A DNA stretch of 64,000 nt from Antitrichia curtipendula (Eukaryota; Streptophyta; Bryopsida; Hypnales; Leucodontaceae). Shown in pieces: positions 11,757 through 22,005 of this stretch. The stretch spans positions 24,924,001 through 24,988,000 of the forward strand of contig OX579635.1 of the NCBI GenBank assembly GCA_951230915.1. The letters run 5' to 3'. Numbering within the stretch: position 1 is the stretch's first letter; each line of letters opens with the position of its first letter. Made by a program: the position numbers and the translations under genes. Below the pieces are notes generated by a model. That model had not been told where the DNA came from. It saw nothing but the letters and a program-made list of their open reading frames with translations, and searched no databases.

Positions 11757-14700
11757 CAATCATACAAATTTTCAAATGCTACAAATAGAAATCATACTTT
11801 GATAAACATTTAAGTTAAATCTTCAAAAATCATTTGAAGAAAATTTATAAATAGTTTAAAAAAATTGACTATATAGATACTTTTCATTTTTTGTGCTTAA
11901 CATTTTCTTCTTTGGTGTAATCTTAAAAAAAATTATAAAAATTATACTTCAAACACATTTGTGTTTTGTTCAAAACACTTGGAGCTTTTAGGGGTTAAAA
12001 TTAATAATGCAATGTTACAACATTTTTTATCCACTATAGTGTGCAAATAAGCTCAATCATTTTTGACAATTGTCAAATTTGTTATTATTACATTTGCATC
12101 TAGATTTGCATGCAACTTTTTGTGACATACTTTGTAATAAAGTATGATAAAGAGAATATAGCCATGAGTATAATACTTAGCCTTTTGAGTAGGTGATATT
12201 TAAAAAGTTTGGATGTATAGTGCATATCATTGATGATGTAGCTCACAAACAAAATAGTGTATCAATATCTAAGGATTTAGTTGTAGAAAGTTGAAAGTCA
12301 TTTTCCTTACTCGCTTAGAGACAACATGTAGCACAAATTTTGTTGTTTGATTATATGGTAGAATAACCAAGTTCACTTGATAAATAATAAGACCAAACTA
12401 AGAATATAAAAATTTCTAAACTTTCATTGGTCAAATTGTACCACTTTTGAACTATTGGGTAGTGATTGTATTCAGAAGATTCTTTCTTTTACATAACAAC
12501 ATATATTGACTTCGTGTTGAAATTTGTCACTAATACCAAAGCTAGCCAATAGCATGGTTTTTTTCATCTTAGGATTTTTTCCAAGAAACACCAATCTTTA
12601 ATTAAAGCACATGTAGTATGACGAACTTGTGATCTGCTATAACTTTTGAAGCATAAATCCAACGAATTTGAATTTTTTTTAATTGGAGATGGATGTTTCT
12701 ATTGTAATCATATTCTTTATCTTTTAGAAACATTGAAGATGCTTTTAATCTTATTTTTTTGGTGAAATTGATCACCATAATAAAAATAATCCTAATAAAT
12801 GGCCAATTTTTAAGGATTTTTTCTACTATGGTAGATTTATAGTAAAATTTAAACCTCAACATATTTTTTTTTTTTAAAACTTGGACATAGTACTAGTTGA
12901 TACAACTGAGTATTACATGGTACTCAAAAAAACATCTATAAATAGTACAATAGATATATAGTACAACCGATAGCCCAAAATTGATGCAAGAGCTCTCCCT
13001 TGTAGTACTCATAGTCTCGACTCATAGTACTCAATGTTGGGATTCAGTTTTTGCCAAAATGCTAAAAAATCAATTAGTCTTTCTTGTAATGACCTTTAGG
13101 GTTGCTTCACACTACGTCCTAAGTTCTAACTTTCCAAGTCTCATTTCTAGGCCAAACTCTAACTTCCTTGAATTGTAAAAGGTGAATTAAAAATATCAGA
13201 TGTTAGATTTGGAACTTTTTTTAACTTTGTGAAGGCCGAAGTCACAATTCTAAGTCCCAATCTGTGTCATGTATAATATAATATATAGCAATTATGTGTC
13301 TGAAATATGACTCAAAAATTAAAAAAATCCATTTTGAAAACACTTTTAGCATCAAATCAAAATTGGATAAATTTAGACAAAATTTCAACGCATGAAGATG
13401 TTTAGTATGGTGTTTTTTTCCTCATTTTATATTTAAAACAAGAATAGTTGAAACTTGGAACTTGAGTTGGGTTTTCATCCCGGGGGGGGGGGGGGGGGGG
13501 CACTACATGAGGTGTTCATGGATCACGTGCGTTCAAGCTCGTATTACTTGATAGCTATGTAGGTAAATTTCTAGAAGATGTATAGGGCTTCATTTACCTA
13601 AATTTATAAAGTAGGGCCATTTTAGATACTCTACCTTTTATTATACATAGAAATTCATTGTAATTGATTGTATGCTATATTCATTAGAAATAGAAGAAGC
13701 TTTCATGTTTAGGGGGGCCAATGACCAGTTTGAAGGTTTAGTGTTTAGGGTTTTCATGTTTAGGAAATTGAAGGTTGTATAGAATTAGGGTTTTTTGTTT
13801 AAGCTGTGAGCATTCAAAGTGTAGGGTTCAGTGTTCACATAAAACAATGAGAAATGCAAACACAAGAAAGCAAGAGTTTGAAATTGACCACATTGACAAG
13901 TGTAGCCCTTAAGATTGACTACTAGTGGTCATTTTGGATTAGCATGTATATTTAGGAACACATTACAGAGGCTTCACAAGAAAAATTTAACAACAATTTC
14001 TCAGAATCTAATCTACAAAAGAAACGCCACATGTCAACATGTAGCAACAAAAGAAATGACTGGAAAGACATACGGTGCAAAGAAATACAGAGCAAGCACG
14101 AAAACCACGAGAAATCGTATTGCAACAAAGAACCATTATAAAAACAGACTATGCAACTTACATTCCTCAAAAAAATTATAAAAATCAATTGCCCCCCATG
14201 CGCCACATACATCCATATGGTCGGATTTAAAGACCGGACTTCCCAAACAAGCCCAAATCACGCCTAAACATGCGGTTCTGAAAAAAGAAGCTCCCCTCCC
14301 CAAAAAAACCCACGGTTGTTAAAGGGTTAAGGCAGCTTTGGATCCACTTGGCAATGCCAACTACAGTATACACTAAACTTGTCGTATCTTTTTCTTTTTG
14401 GCAATGCTATTTTAGATTTTAAAAATTAACCTAAATTTGAATACCTTCTTCTACCCTTCATTATTTTAACAACAAATTTACAACAAAATTTCCTTTCTAT
14501 TGATGCTATTTTACTTCTAACCTTTTTCTAAAATTTAGGTGAAACATAATTAAAAACCCCTTCATTTAATTGCACGTTGCTAATAAAAAAAGTGGAGTGC
14601 TCCCCTTGGGGTTCTCATTTTTGCTAAATCCCATTTTTGCTTAGACTCCAAGTCCCACTTTTTTGGTGCCCAAATTTTCCAAAGCATTGCCATGTAGCTC

Positions 14701-15712
14701 TCCACTAATGACATTTTTGAGAATTTAGTGGACCTTGGGATGTAGTGTGAAGTGGCCCTTTGTATTTGTCCTCCACATCGATATCATGTCTGAGTGTCTA
14801 TATGATGTGTATATATATCTTGTAGCTACTCTGTTGGAGGAAAATTTTGCAGTTGAAACAAGCTAGGTACTATCAAATATCAATGTTCTAACATTACACA
14901 AAAATCTTAACATAATATCCTGTGGAGAGAAAAAAATTAATTTGGTGAGGTTCACCCCTTCTATATACATACTATGAGAGCATCAATTTTGTTAAATTAG
15001 TGGTATCCAACAAGTTTGTCATTTTCTAGGATGTAAAGTGAACATAAACGTATACCTTTTTTAATTTTGAAGTGTGTTGCGTAGATTTTTGACACAATTT
15101 TGGGTGCTGGAATTATGCTAATTTATTGAAATTGATGATACATTTTTAAATGTATTGTGCCATCTAGAAATCAATGTTCATACTAAACATCTTCATGGGT
15201 TGAAAAGTAGTAGCCTATATCATGTCACAAGTAGGCTAGAAATTTGATGGTATATGACTGTGATACTTTAATATAAATAAATAAACTATTAGATTTTTGA
15301 CATTAGGTGACTTGAATTTTATCATTTGGCCCATTGTTTGATATTAGGGCATTTGAAGAATTTATTTATTTTGTTTTCCAACCCCCAACCCCCAAAGAAT
15401 AATTTCAAAAAAAAAAACTTTTATTTTTTTATTTTATTTTTTCCATCCTTGATAACCATCTACAGTATGTATATTGTCAATAAGAAAGCGAATGTTTAAC
15501 TCTGATCCCTTCACAAGTTTCATGGTTTTAGCTCTAGAATGTTAAATAGAATTTTTAGCCTACTCGTGACATGATATTGGTGTGGAGGACGAGAATATCA
15601 AGTCATTATTTTGACTTGACTATGAGCTAATGAGCGGTTGAGCTCTTCCATGTCTTAATTTGCATATCCTACATAGATTTTTATACCTTTTCCTCCCCAC
15701 TTCTATAAAGTA
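11757..15712. other. AT-rich spacer
   Basis: No gene is seen. It contains the 19-base G run listed separately and a few isolated TTTAGGG-like words near 13740-13800 that do not form a telomere-type array. The short open frames have low-complexity translations and no recognisable domains. Confidence 0.4.
13482..13500 (+). repeat. Poly(G) run of 19
   Basis: Nineteen consecutive G follow TTTTCATCCC and precede CACTACATGAGG. It stands alone in AT-rich DNA. Homopolymer length is often misread, so the exact count is uncertain. Confidence 0.8.
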
Positions 15713-15962
15713 CTCCCTTTGTCCCAAAATGATTGTCCACTTTGAATTCATGTTATGTAAGGTTGTTTTGAGTAGGTCAAAGAAACACTTCCTTGTAGCT
15801 AATTTTATTTAGGTTGCAATGAACACATGTAGTGTTCTTCATTGATTCTAGTGATATAAAATTTGAAACCTTTCTTAATTATATTTTTCACAATATAGTC
15901 ACTAAAATTGGCTCAAAAAAATATCAAAAAAATTGTGGACAATCATTTCGGGACGGAAGGAG
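15713..15962. mobile_element. Stowaway-like MITE, copy 1
   Basis: Ends are CTCCCTTTGTCCCAAAATGA and, inverted, CTCCTTCCGTCCCGAAATGA, with TA on both outer sides (15711-15712 and 15963-15964). This is the end sequence and TA target duplication typical of Stowaway (Tc1/mariner-type) MITEs. It is about 250 bp, non-coding, and shares its interior (GGTTGCAATGAACACATG, GTGATATAAAATTTGAA) with the copy at 28744-28981. Confidence 0.85.
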
Positions 15963-15997
15963 TACTTGCCTTCTCTCTACAAGAAACATGTAGATCA

Positions 15998-16309
15998 TAT
16001 AAGGTAGGGGTCTGTAAAAGTGACTTGTCTCTAAAAGTGACCTCTAACATAGAGGTACATTTTACTTTCTTCAATGTACCAACATTGTACATTTCAGGAG
16101 GGGGTCGCTTCTAGAAACTAGTGCATTTCAACTTCAAAATTTTGTAACTAATTCCACAAAGGTCCAAAAAATATGAAACGACTTTGGATTAGATGCCAAT
16201 TCCATTTTTCTTCCTAGTAAAATTTACTGAAAATTGTTTCAAGGAGTATAGCTTTCCTGAAAATGCAATCAGCTCTTAAAGGGTTGCTTTAACAGCCTCC
16301 TACCTTATA
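15998..16309. mobile_element. MITE with TAAGGTAGG ends, copy 1
   Basis: The left end TATAAGGTAGGGGTCTGTAA and the right end read in reverse complement (TATAAGGTAGGAGGCTGTTA) form an imperfect inverted pair of about 28 bp, possibly with TA as target duplication. The right half resembles 43696-44115. It is non-coding and lies 35 bp from the Stowaway-like MITE. Confidence 0.6.
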
Positions 16310-16854
16310 TGAACAAAGTTGCTACTTATAGAGCCGAAATTTGTAAGAAAATAAAAAACTGAAAATTTCATTAATTTTGAAAGTACTGATCAAACCACTT
16401 TTCCCATCTTTAATTAGTTACTGGGCATGAAATGCCGACCCTGGTAGCTAGGTACTCACAACTTGACAGGCCGGTAGTAGATGTCCAATCATTCAGACAT
16501 GGTCTTGATGTGTCTGAAACGATGGTCACAATGGAGTAATTAGTAAAGTGTGAGCAAGGCCAGTAAGACCAGTACTGTAGCTGGAGTTTGGGAAAAACAG
16601 AGGACCAGACTCCTTGGAGCACCCAAACTCAGATCTGATTGAGTTTGGTGTTATCACAAGGAGAATAGGAGGGCGTTACCTCCCAAAATATAATACCGGG
16701 GTACCGCCCTGCCGGTTTCCCTGCATGTGTTTGTTTTGTTCTATTCTCTAGTTAAACCTTCCTCTGACACAGGTTCACAAACACAGGATAAACTGTAGGA
16801 TTAACTCCAATGGGACACAATATATGTACAGCAAAACTTACTAATAAAAACTTA

Positions 16855-17290
16855 TTTACAAATTTTGCACATTCCTCCAAATGTGGATGTGTGAGACATC
16901 AACAAACAGAAAGATCTCTCCCCAAGCTGCAGCTGCCACTAGTGCTGAGGAATGTGCAATTGCAGGGTGGGGCATGAGAGAGGCTAGCCCTGGTTGCAGA
17001 GTTCGTGCAGGAATGCTATGTACAAAATTTGCCCAGTCTTCCAAACGAGGGGATGTGAGCAATACTGATCTATCTTCAACCAAGGAGACCTAGTTAGCAG
17101 GGCTGCTGCATCTGCCATTCATAGGAAGTCTCTGTGCAGCAATACGTACTATTAAGAATGCTATGTACAAATTCGGCACAAACCGCCACCTGAGGACAGA
17201 TGTGAGCGATGCTGATCTTCAATTAATCAAGGAGAGCTAGCTAGTTTATTAGCAGGGCTGCTGCATCCCGTGCTGCATCTGCCAATGGTA
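16855..17290. repeat. Degenerate tandem duplication at the 3' end of the coiled-coil gene
   Basis: Two good copies, about 17010-17125 and 17155-17290, share GAATGCTATGTACAAA, GATGTGAGC, TGATCT and AGCAGGGCTGCTGCAT. A poorer third copy seems to start near 16855. The copy at 17155-17290 contains the real stop and last codons of the minus-strand gene; the copy at 17010-17125 carries a displaced version of the same ending (minus-strand WQMQQPC-stop near 17095-17122). The offset is about 146 bp. Confidence 0.7.
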
Positions 17291-18496
17291 CTGCGAAGGA
17301 ACGAAGGCATGATCCGATTGCAAGCCGAAGGAGCCTCGCTGGAGCAATGCAATGAGGTCGTCTCTCTCAGCCACGGCTTGCGTCAAGTCCAGCACCTGCT
17401 GCTGCAACCGTGACAAGCGATCGGCTCGCTTCCGCTTGTTCTCCTGCAAGGCACGCTTCATCCATGCATTCTCCCGCTGCTCGTTGCGGAGCGAAAGCTC
17501 GAGTTGTTGGAACGAGTCGCGATGAGTCTCCTTGAGCGTCGTGGTGAGCAGGTGCTCGCGGGCGTCGATGTAGCCGTGCAGCTTCGGGATCAGACCCTCG
17601 AATTCGGTCGTGAGGGAGGTTAACATGTCTTCCTTCTCGTTGAGAGCCAGTTTCAGGTGCGCCGCGTCTTCTTCCAGAGTCTGCCGTGTCAAGCAACTCA
17701 CAGGTGAGCCAAATTGAACAACCGATAATCGATCACCCGAAGTATAAACCGCCTTGGCCGTAGTCACGTACAACTGACACATGCAACCGTTAGCTAATTG
17801 CTTCATGAAAGATGAATGGGAAGACGCGAAAGATTGCAATGGCAGTGAGGTTTAGACCGGGTTTAGTTGTCCTGGGCAGTCACCTGCTCGGTGAGATGCG
17901 ACAGGAAACTTGAAGCTTGCAGTTGCTGGATCTGCTGTTGCTGCGAATCCACCACCTCCCGCAATTTCCGATTCGTGCGCGTCTGGACCGAAGCCAGCAA
18001 CTCCTCCGAGAGCGGCATCTCCTGCATCTGCATAAATAGGTCATAAAGCTCCTGCACCTCGATGGCATGCAGTGTCGTCACAACCTCCACTTGCTGCACC
18101 GCCTGCTGTTTCGTCACTCGCACCTGCGAGTGACGAAAGCTCCCGCAACTTCACCAACTCGTCCCCCTTCCGCCTCTCGTACCGTTCCAGCATCTCCCCA
18201 ATGCTCGTCCTCCACAGATGCACCTCGTCTTGCACCTCGTCCATGTGCTTCTGCAAAGCCAAGAATCGGGAGTCTTCTGGAACCGAAACAACCTCTTCGC
18301 AATTGAATTCAGAATACCCACCGGACACCATCGATATCTGCGTGCATTTCGTACGAAGCTCCCGAGCTAACTTCGAATGCAAGGCCCCGAATGCAATCGC
18401 AAACGAGAATCCGGGTTGCATGGTCGGCGGCGTGGTGGAGCACGACGTCGAAGTCTCGGCACCTATGCCTGCACTGGTGAAACTCGTGTCGTCCAT
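17249..18496 (-). CDS. Unrecognised coiled-coil protein, apparent frame break
   Basis: Three coding segments run on the minus strand: 18496-18124 (from ATG 18496), 18123-17884 and 17680-17249 (TAA). The second and third join in phase across a normal GT-AG intron (donor after CTCACCGAGCAG, acceptor CACGGCAG). Between the first and second the frame shifts by one base exactly at 18123/18124 (CTCGCAG then GTGCGAG). Either there is an intron whose acceptor I cannot place in phase, or a one-base indel. Segment 1 is Ser/Thr-rich, then helical (FLALQKHMDEVQDEVHLW, ERYERRKGDELVKLREL). Segment 2 has QELYDLFMQMQE and QQQQIQQLQ. Segment 3 is a long coiled coil (EEDAAHLKLALNEKEDML, RLSRLQQQVLDL) ending WQMQHGMQQPC. 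About 348 residues in all. I do not recognise the family; a structural or adaptor role is only a guess. Confidence 0.6.
18109..18138. repeat. Perfect 14-bp inverted repeat inside a coding region
   Basis: TTTCGTCACTCGCA at 18109-18122 and its exact complement at 18125-18138 are separated by CC. It lies within the coiled-coil gene and its two centre bases coincide with the frame break there. Confidence 0.85.
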
Positions 18497-18540
18497 GGCA
18501 TCAATGCAAAACTCTGATCTTGCAATAGATTGATTGCAAT

Positions 18541-18660
18541 TGACGGGACACAGCTAGCTGCGCGCGCTAGCTGCAACGCGCGTACTGATCGACGACGACT
18601 ACAACAGAATGTAAATATTGCGCGCTGGTCTGATCTAGCTAGCTAGATGAGAGATGGTGG
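18541..18660 (-). promoter_or_regulatory. Probable promoter/5' region of the coiled-coil gene
   Basis: Just upstream of ATG 18496 the sequence becomes GC-rich and palindromic, with AGCTAGC, GCGCGC and GCTAGCT in close succession (about 18551-18572) and further CTAGCTAGCTAG near 18635-18646. No clear TATA box is seen in the right orientation. The promoter call is by position. Confidence 0.3.
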
Positions 18661-19347
18661 GCATTGTCAACGGGGTTGATCTGATTTATGGCTTCGAATT
18701 GCCCGCATGCCAGAAACGCGAGCGGTTTGCGAGGAAGTCACGGCGAATGGGAGCTTCGGGTTTTCGGCGTCGGTGGGGTTTGGAGTGCGCGTACAGCAAC
18801 GACGTGCAGGGCGACCTTTGTCGTGGGAAAGAGTACAGTAAACATTCTAAAAGAAGAAAGCGGGACTTGACTAGTTGAGATGAGTAGATGACTACTTGAG
18901 GGAAAATAGAAACTTAAATATCAGTAAGTTTTCTTTGCTTGTGTAAAAAATTTAAAAATAAAAACTTAAATATCAGTCTAGAGACTCTATAACTGGAATC
19001 ACTTGAGAGTAGGTCTAAACTAACATAGATTTGTAAATTTTACATGCCGTCCAACCTGGATACGTGCTAGCTATCATGGCAGAACCATCTGCCAAAGTCT
19101 AAAGACTGTACACTTTGTGAGCTGAATGTTGTGCATAAATTAGAGTGGAATTATAATTGGGGATTATTTGTTACTTGGAGACTAGAGAAAATTATTTTAT
19201 TTTATTTTTGAATTTTTGTGAATTTTCAAAGTCAAAGAATCAAAGAAATCTAGGAGTGTGCTTTTCAAAAAGACCCATTGAATTATCCTCTAAAGGCTTT
19301 CAATTTTGGGGCCCTTCACAAAATTAGGGACATTCCATGAGGACTAT
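18661..19347. other. Spacer upstream of the coiled-coil gene
   Basis: Positions 18650-18880 are moderately GC-rich and have overlapping short open frames on the plus strand with no recognisable motif. Beyond about 18900 the DNA is AT-rich. No gene is supported. Confidence 0.35.
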
Positions 19348-20305
19348 TTAACCCCTAAAGGACCAAAGTTAGTATTTTTTGGCAACATAGTGATTTTAGA
19401 TAGCTCACTACAAATGGAACTTTAATTATTTTTCTGTAAAATATTCTCACAACATGTAGACAAGGTTATTCTTTAAGGCCCAACAATTTTTATAACTTTT
19501 GACTACGTGGTTAAAAAGTTATTGTACAATATGCAAGGGGGGGTTCTCGGCCAAGCAGTTTGGGCAAACAATAAAAAATCATTTTTTCAAAAACAAAAAA
19601 ATTAAAGTTGATTTTCTAGATTTATAAATATGTGGAAAGCTTTGAATCATTATATTTTGATTAATGAGATGAAAGTCGTGAGGAGTTTTAGTTTGCGGGT
19701 AGTTATGGACTCTCTACTCTAAAATAAACTTTGAAGCCTTTATTTAACTCAATTTTCTATATTTTTGGGAAAAAATAAAATCATAAAATGTAGAATGTTT
19801 GTTTCAACATTACAACCATTGGAATTGGCATTTTTGAATTCCATAATTAAATTCTTAACAATTTAGTATTTTGAATCATTCTCTACCTACTTCTTTCTAT
19901 TTATTATTTTTTCCTATATGTTGTATAATTCCAAATGATCTGAAAATTTTCAAGCATGTAGACAACTTGCCTTGAAGAATGAATCCAAAGAAGCACCACC
20001 AACATAGACATTTTTTCATCTAAATGACCAAATGTGACCTTGTACAGCAGCGTAGTGTAGCTGCTCTATTTTTGCAGGGCCAAAATAGGATTTATGTCAG
20101 TTCAAACACTCATATCTTGTAATACGGAAGGTGGAAATCTCTAAAAAAATTCCATATCTTCACAAACCATCATACTAGAAGATCCTACGATTACATGTGT
20201 CCAAAAATGTTTATTTACTTATTTTATAAACTTGATACTTGTATTAAAAATGGCATTTTGGGGGCATTTTGGGTGAAAATGCAGTTAAGGAATTTTAAGG
20301 GTTAT
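19348..20305 (-). repeat. AT-rich repeat, copy B (inverted relative to copy A)
   Basis: It opens with TTAACCCCTAAAGGACCAAA and closes near 20305 with AAGGGTTATT. Its reverse complement matches copy A over nearly the whole length, for example AACTACCCGCAAACTAAAA (19688-19706 on the minus strand), GATTCAAAGCTTTCCACAT and ACACATGTAATCGTAGGATC. It is non-coding. Confidence 0.6.
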
Positions 20306-20908
20306 TCCTATTCTAAAGTACCACGGTTGTTTTCTATCGAAAAAATAAAATTCAAAAATGCCATTTTCAATGTAAGCAATGAAAATTTGAAACATTTTTT
20401 TCTACTGCATAATTATCTGATCTTGCAGTAGAATGGTATGAGAATGTTTGGAATAAATTTTGAAACTTTGATAGTATTGATCAAAATTGGATATCAAAGT
20501 GAAGAAACTGAGTTATTTTGTTTGTAGCCTAACTAGATTATAAGGCTTTGAATCCTCTTAACTTAAAATTTTTGTATTGGATCCAAATGAGCTATTATAA
20601 GCCAATGGCAATATAGAAAAGGATCTTTTCAAGTCCTTTTTGAAATTTTAATAAAATTTTCTATTCAAAAACTTCATAAATTTCATTAAAATTAGTTCTA
20701 AAAATTATTCAAAGTTGCCAATAATGACAAATTCTATTCAAAATACCATAACTTTCAATGGAAAAGTTTATATCTTTATCTTGGATCCTTTAAAAATTCA
20801 TTTTTTTACAATCATCTCTATCTACATATAAAAAAAAAATTCATCCAAAGAACACTAAATTTATTGTCCAATGAAAAATATTAGGCAATTGTTCATTTTT
20901 ATTCTTAG

Positions 20909-21562
20909 CCCCTAAATGTCCAAGGCACCAAATTTTGGAGTCAATAGTATTTTGGAGTTAAATAAAACCAAACCAATATTCTATTTTTAGTATTTTACAT
21001 TTTTTACATTTTATTTTTGAAGTCTAGCTAGTTTTTGCATCAAAAGTCTGATTTTAAAAATGATTGATTATGATTTTTCTATTCAAGATTTTGTGCAAGG
21101 GGGGCCATTGCAATCTTGACTTTATGTAGTGTTGAGGGCGCTTGGAAATGAGCCTCAAATACACTAGATCTTGGAGAAAAAATCACATTAGAAATTCATT
21201 TAAAGAAATTGTAGAGTAGATTTTGAGAAGCCATTAGTTAATTGGGATCATGCATGTTAGGTCCTTTATCCTCATATTTTTTTGGTGACCAACTTTTTAA
21301 ATTTGACAAGCAAAAAGAAGATTGAAAGACTTCAAATTACTTTTGTAGTTTTAACACCCTCATGATTAAACATTAAAATCTTTCAGTTCATAAGTGATAT
21401 TATTGTGCTTTCTTTTCCTAAGTGATCTCTAACATGTCTAGTTTGAATTTATATGGTTACAATTTTTTTTAAATTGATACAACTTATCAAAATGTTGATT
21501 TTTAATTCAATTTAGAGCAAATTCCTAGAAGCTCAAAAACAGCCTTGGACATTTAGGGGTTA
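20909..21562 (+). repeat. Repeat with CCCCTAAATGTCCAAGGC terminal inverted repeats, copy 1
   Basis: The left end CCCCTAAATGTCCAAGGC and the right end GCC(TT)GGACATTTAGGGG are reverse complements, each flanked by TTAG, which may be a 4-bp target duplication. The interior matches 58751-59975 at many points (AATGAGCCTCAAATACACTA, TTAACACCCTCATGATTAAA). It is about 650 bp and has no open frame of note. Confidence 0.6.
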
Positions 21563-22005
21563 GTAAAACGATTTATATGGTGACGATAATCACTAAGAAA
21601 TTGTGAAATAGTGCCACTTTTTAAGACAATGAGAAAAATATGAAAAAAATCAAGTTTTTTTTTTCAAAATTCAACCATAAAAATTTGTACTAAAGTATTA
21701 TGGTAATGTGTGGAAAAAATTTCAGAAATTTTGATTACAGAGATTGAAAGATTATAATGTTTGAAGTTAGAAGGAAAAGTTTCTTTCTGAAAAAGTTTCG
21801 GAAAAATTTCCAAAACTTTTTCTCATTGTAAAAGGAGTTAATGCTTGTTGGCCTTTTGATTTGGGCATCTAATCAGAAAAAAAGTATATTCCCACTAAAG
21901 AGATACATGATCACACCTTGTGTAAAATTTTTGTGAGCATCCAACCAAAATTGACTTTGTGTATAACTACTAGAGATCTTTAATAGGTACTTGGTCCTTT
22001 AGAGA
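21563..22005 (+). repeat. Fragment of the GGTCCTTTAG-ended repeat family
   Basis: This directly abuts the preceding repeat and ends with TACTTGGTCCTTTAGAGAAT. It resembles the right half of the 40363-41300 repeat (shared TGTGGAAAAAA-TTTCA-AATTTTGA and CATCCAAC-TGACTTTGT words). The left border is approximate. Confidence 0.4.

Noticed and set aside
13730..13810. TTTAGGG words suggesting an interstitial telomere repeat
   Set aside because: The words are isolated and irregularly spaced, not a tandem array.
18041..18533. Plus-strand frames over the coiled-coil gene
   Set aside because: Ser/Pro-rich translations typical of the antisense of a coding exon; the minus strand has the coiled-coil pattern and splice sites.
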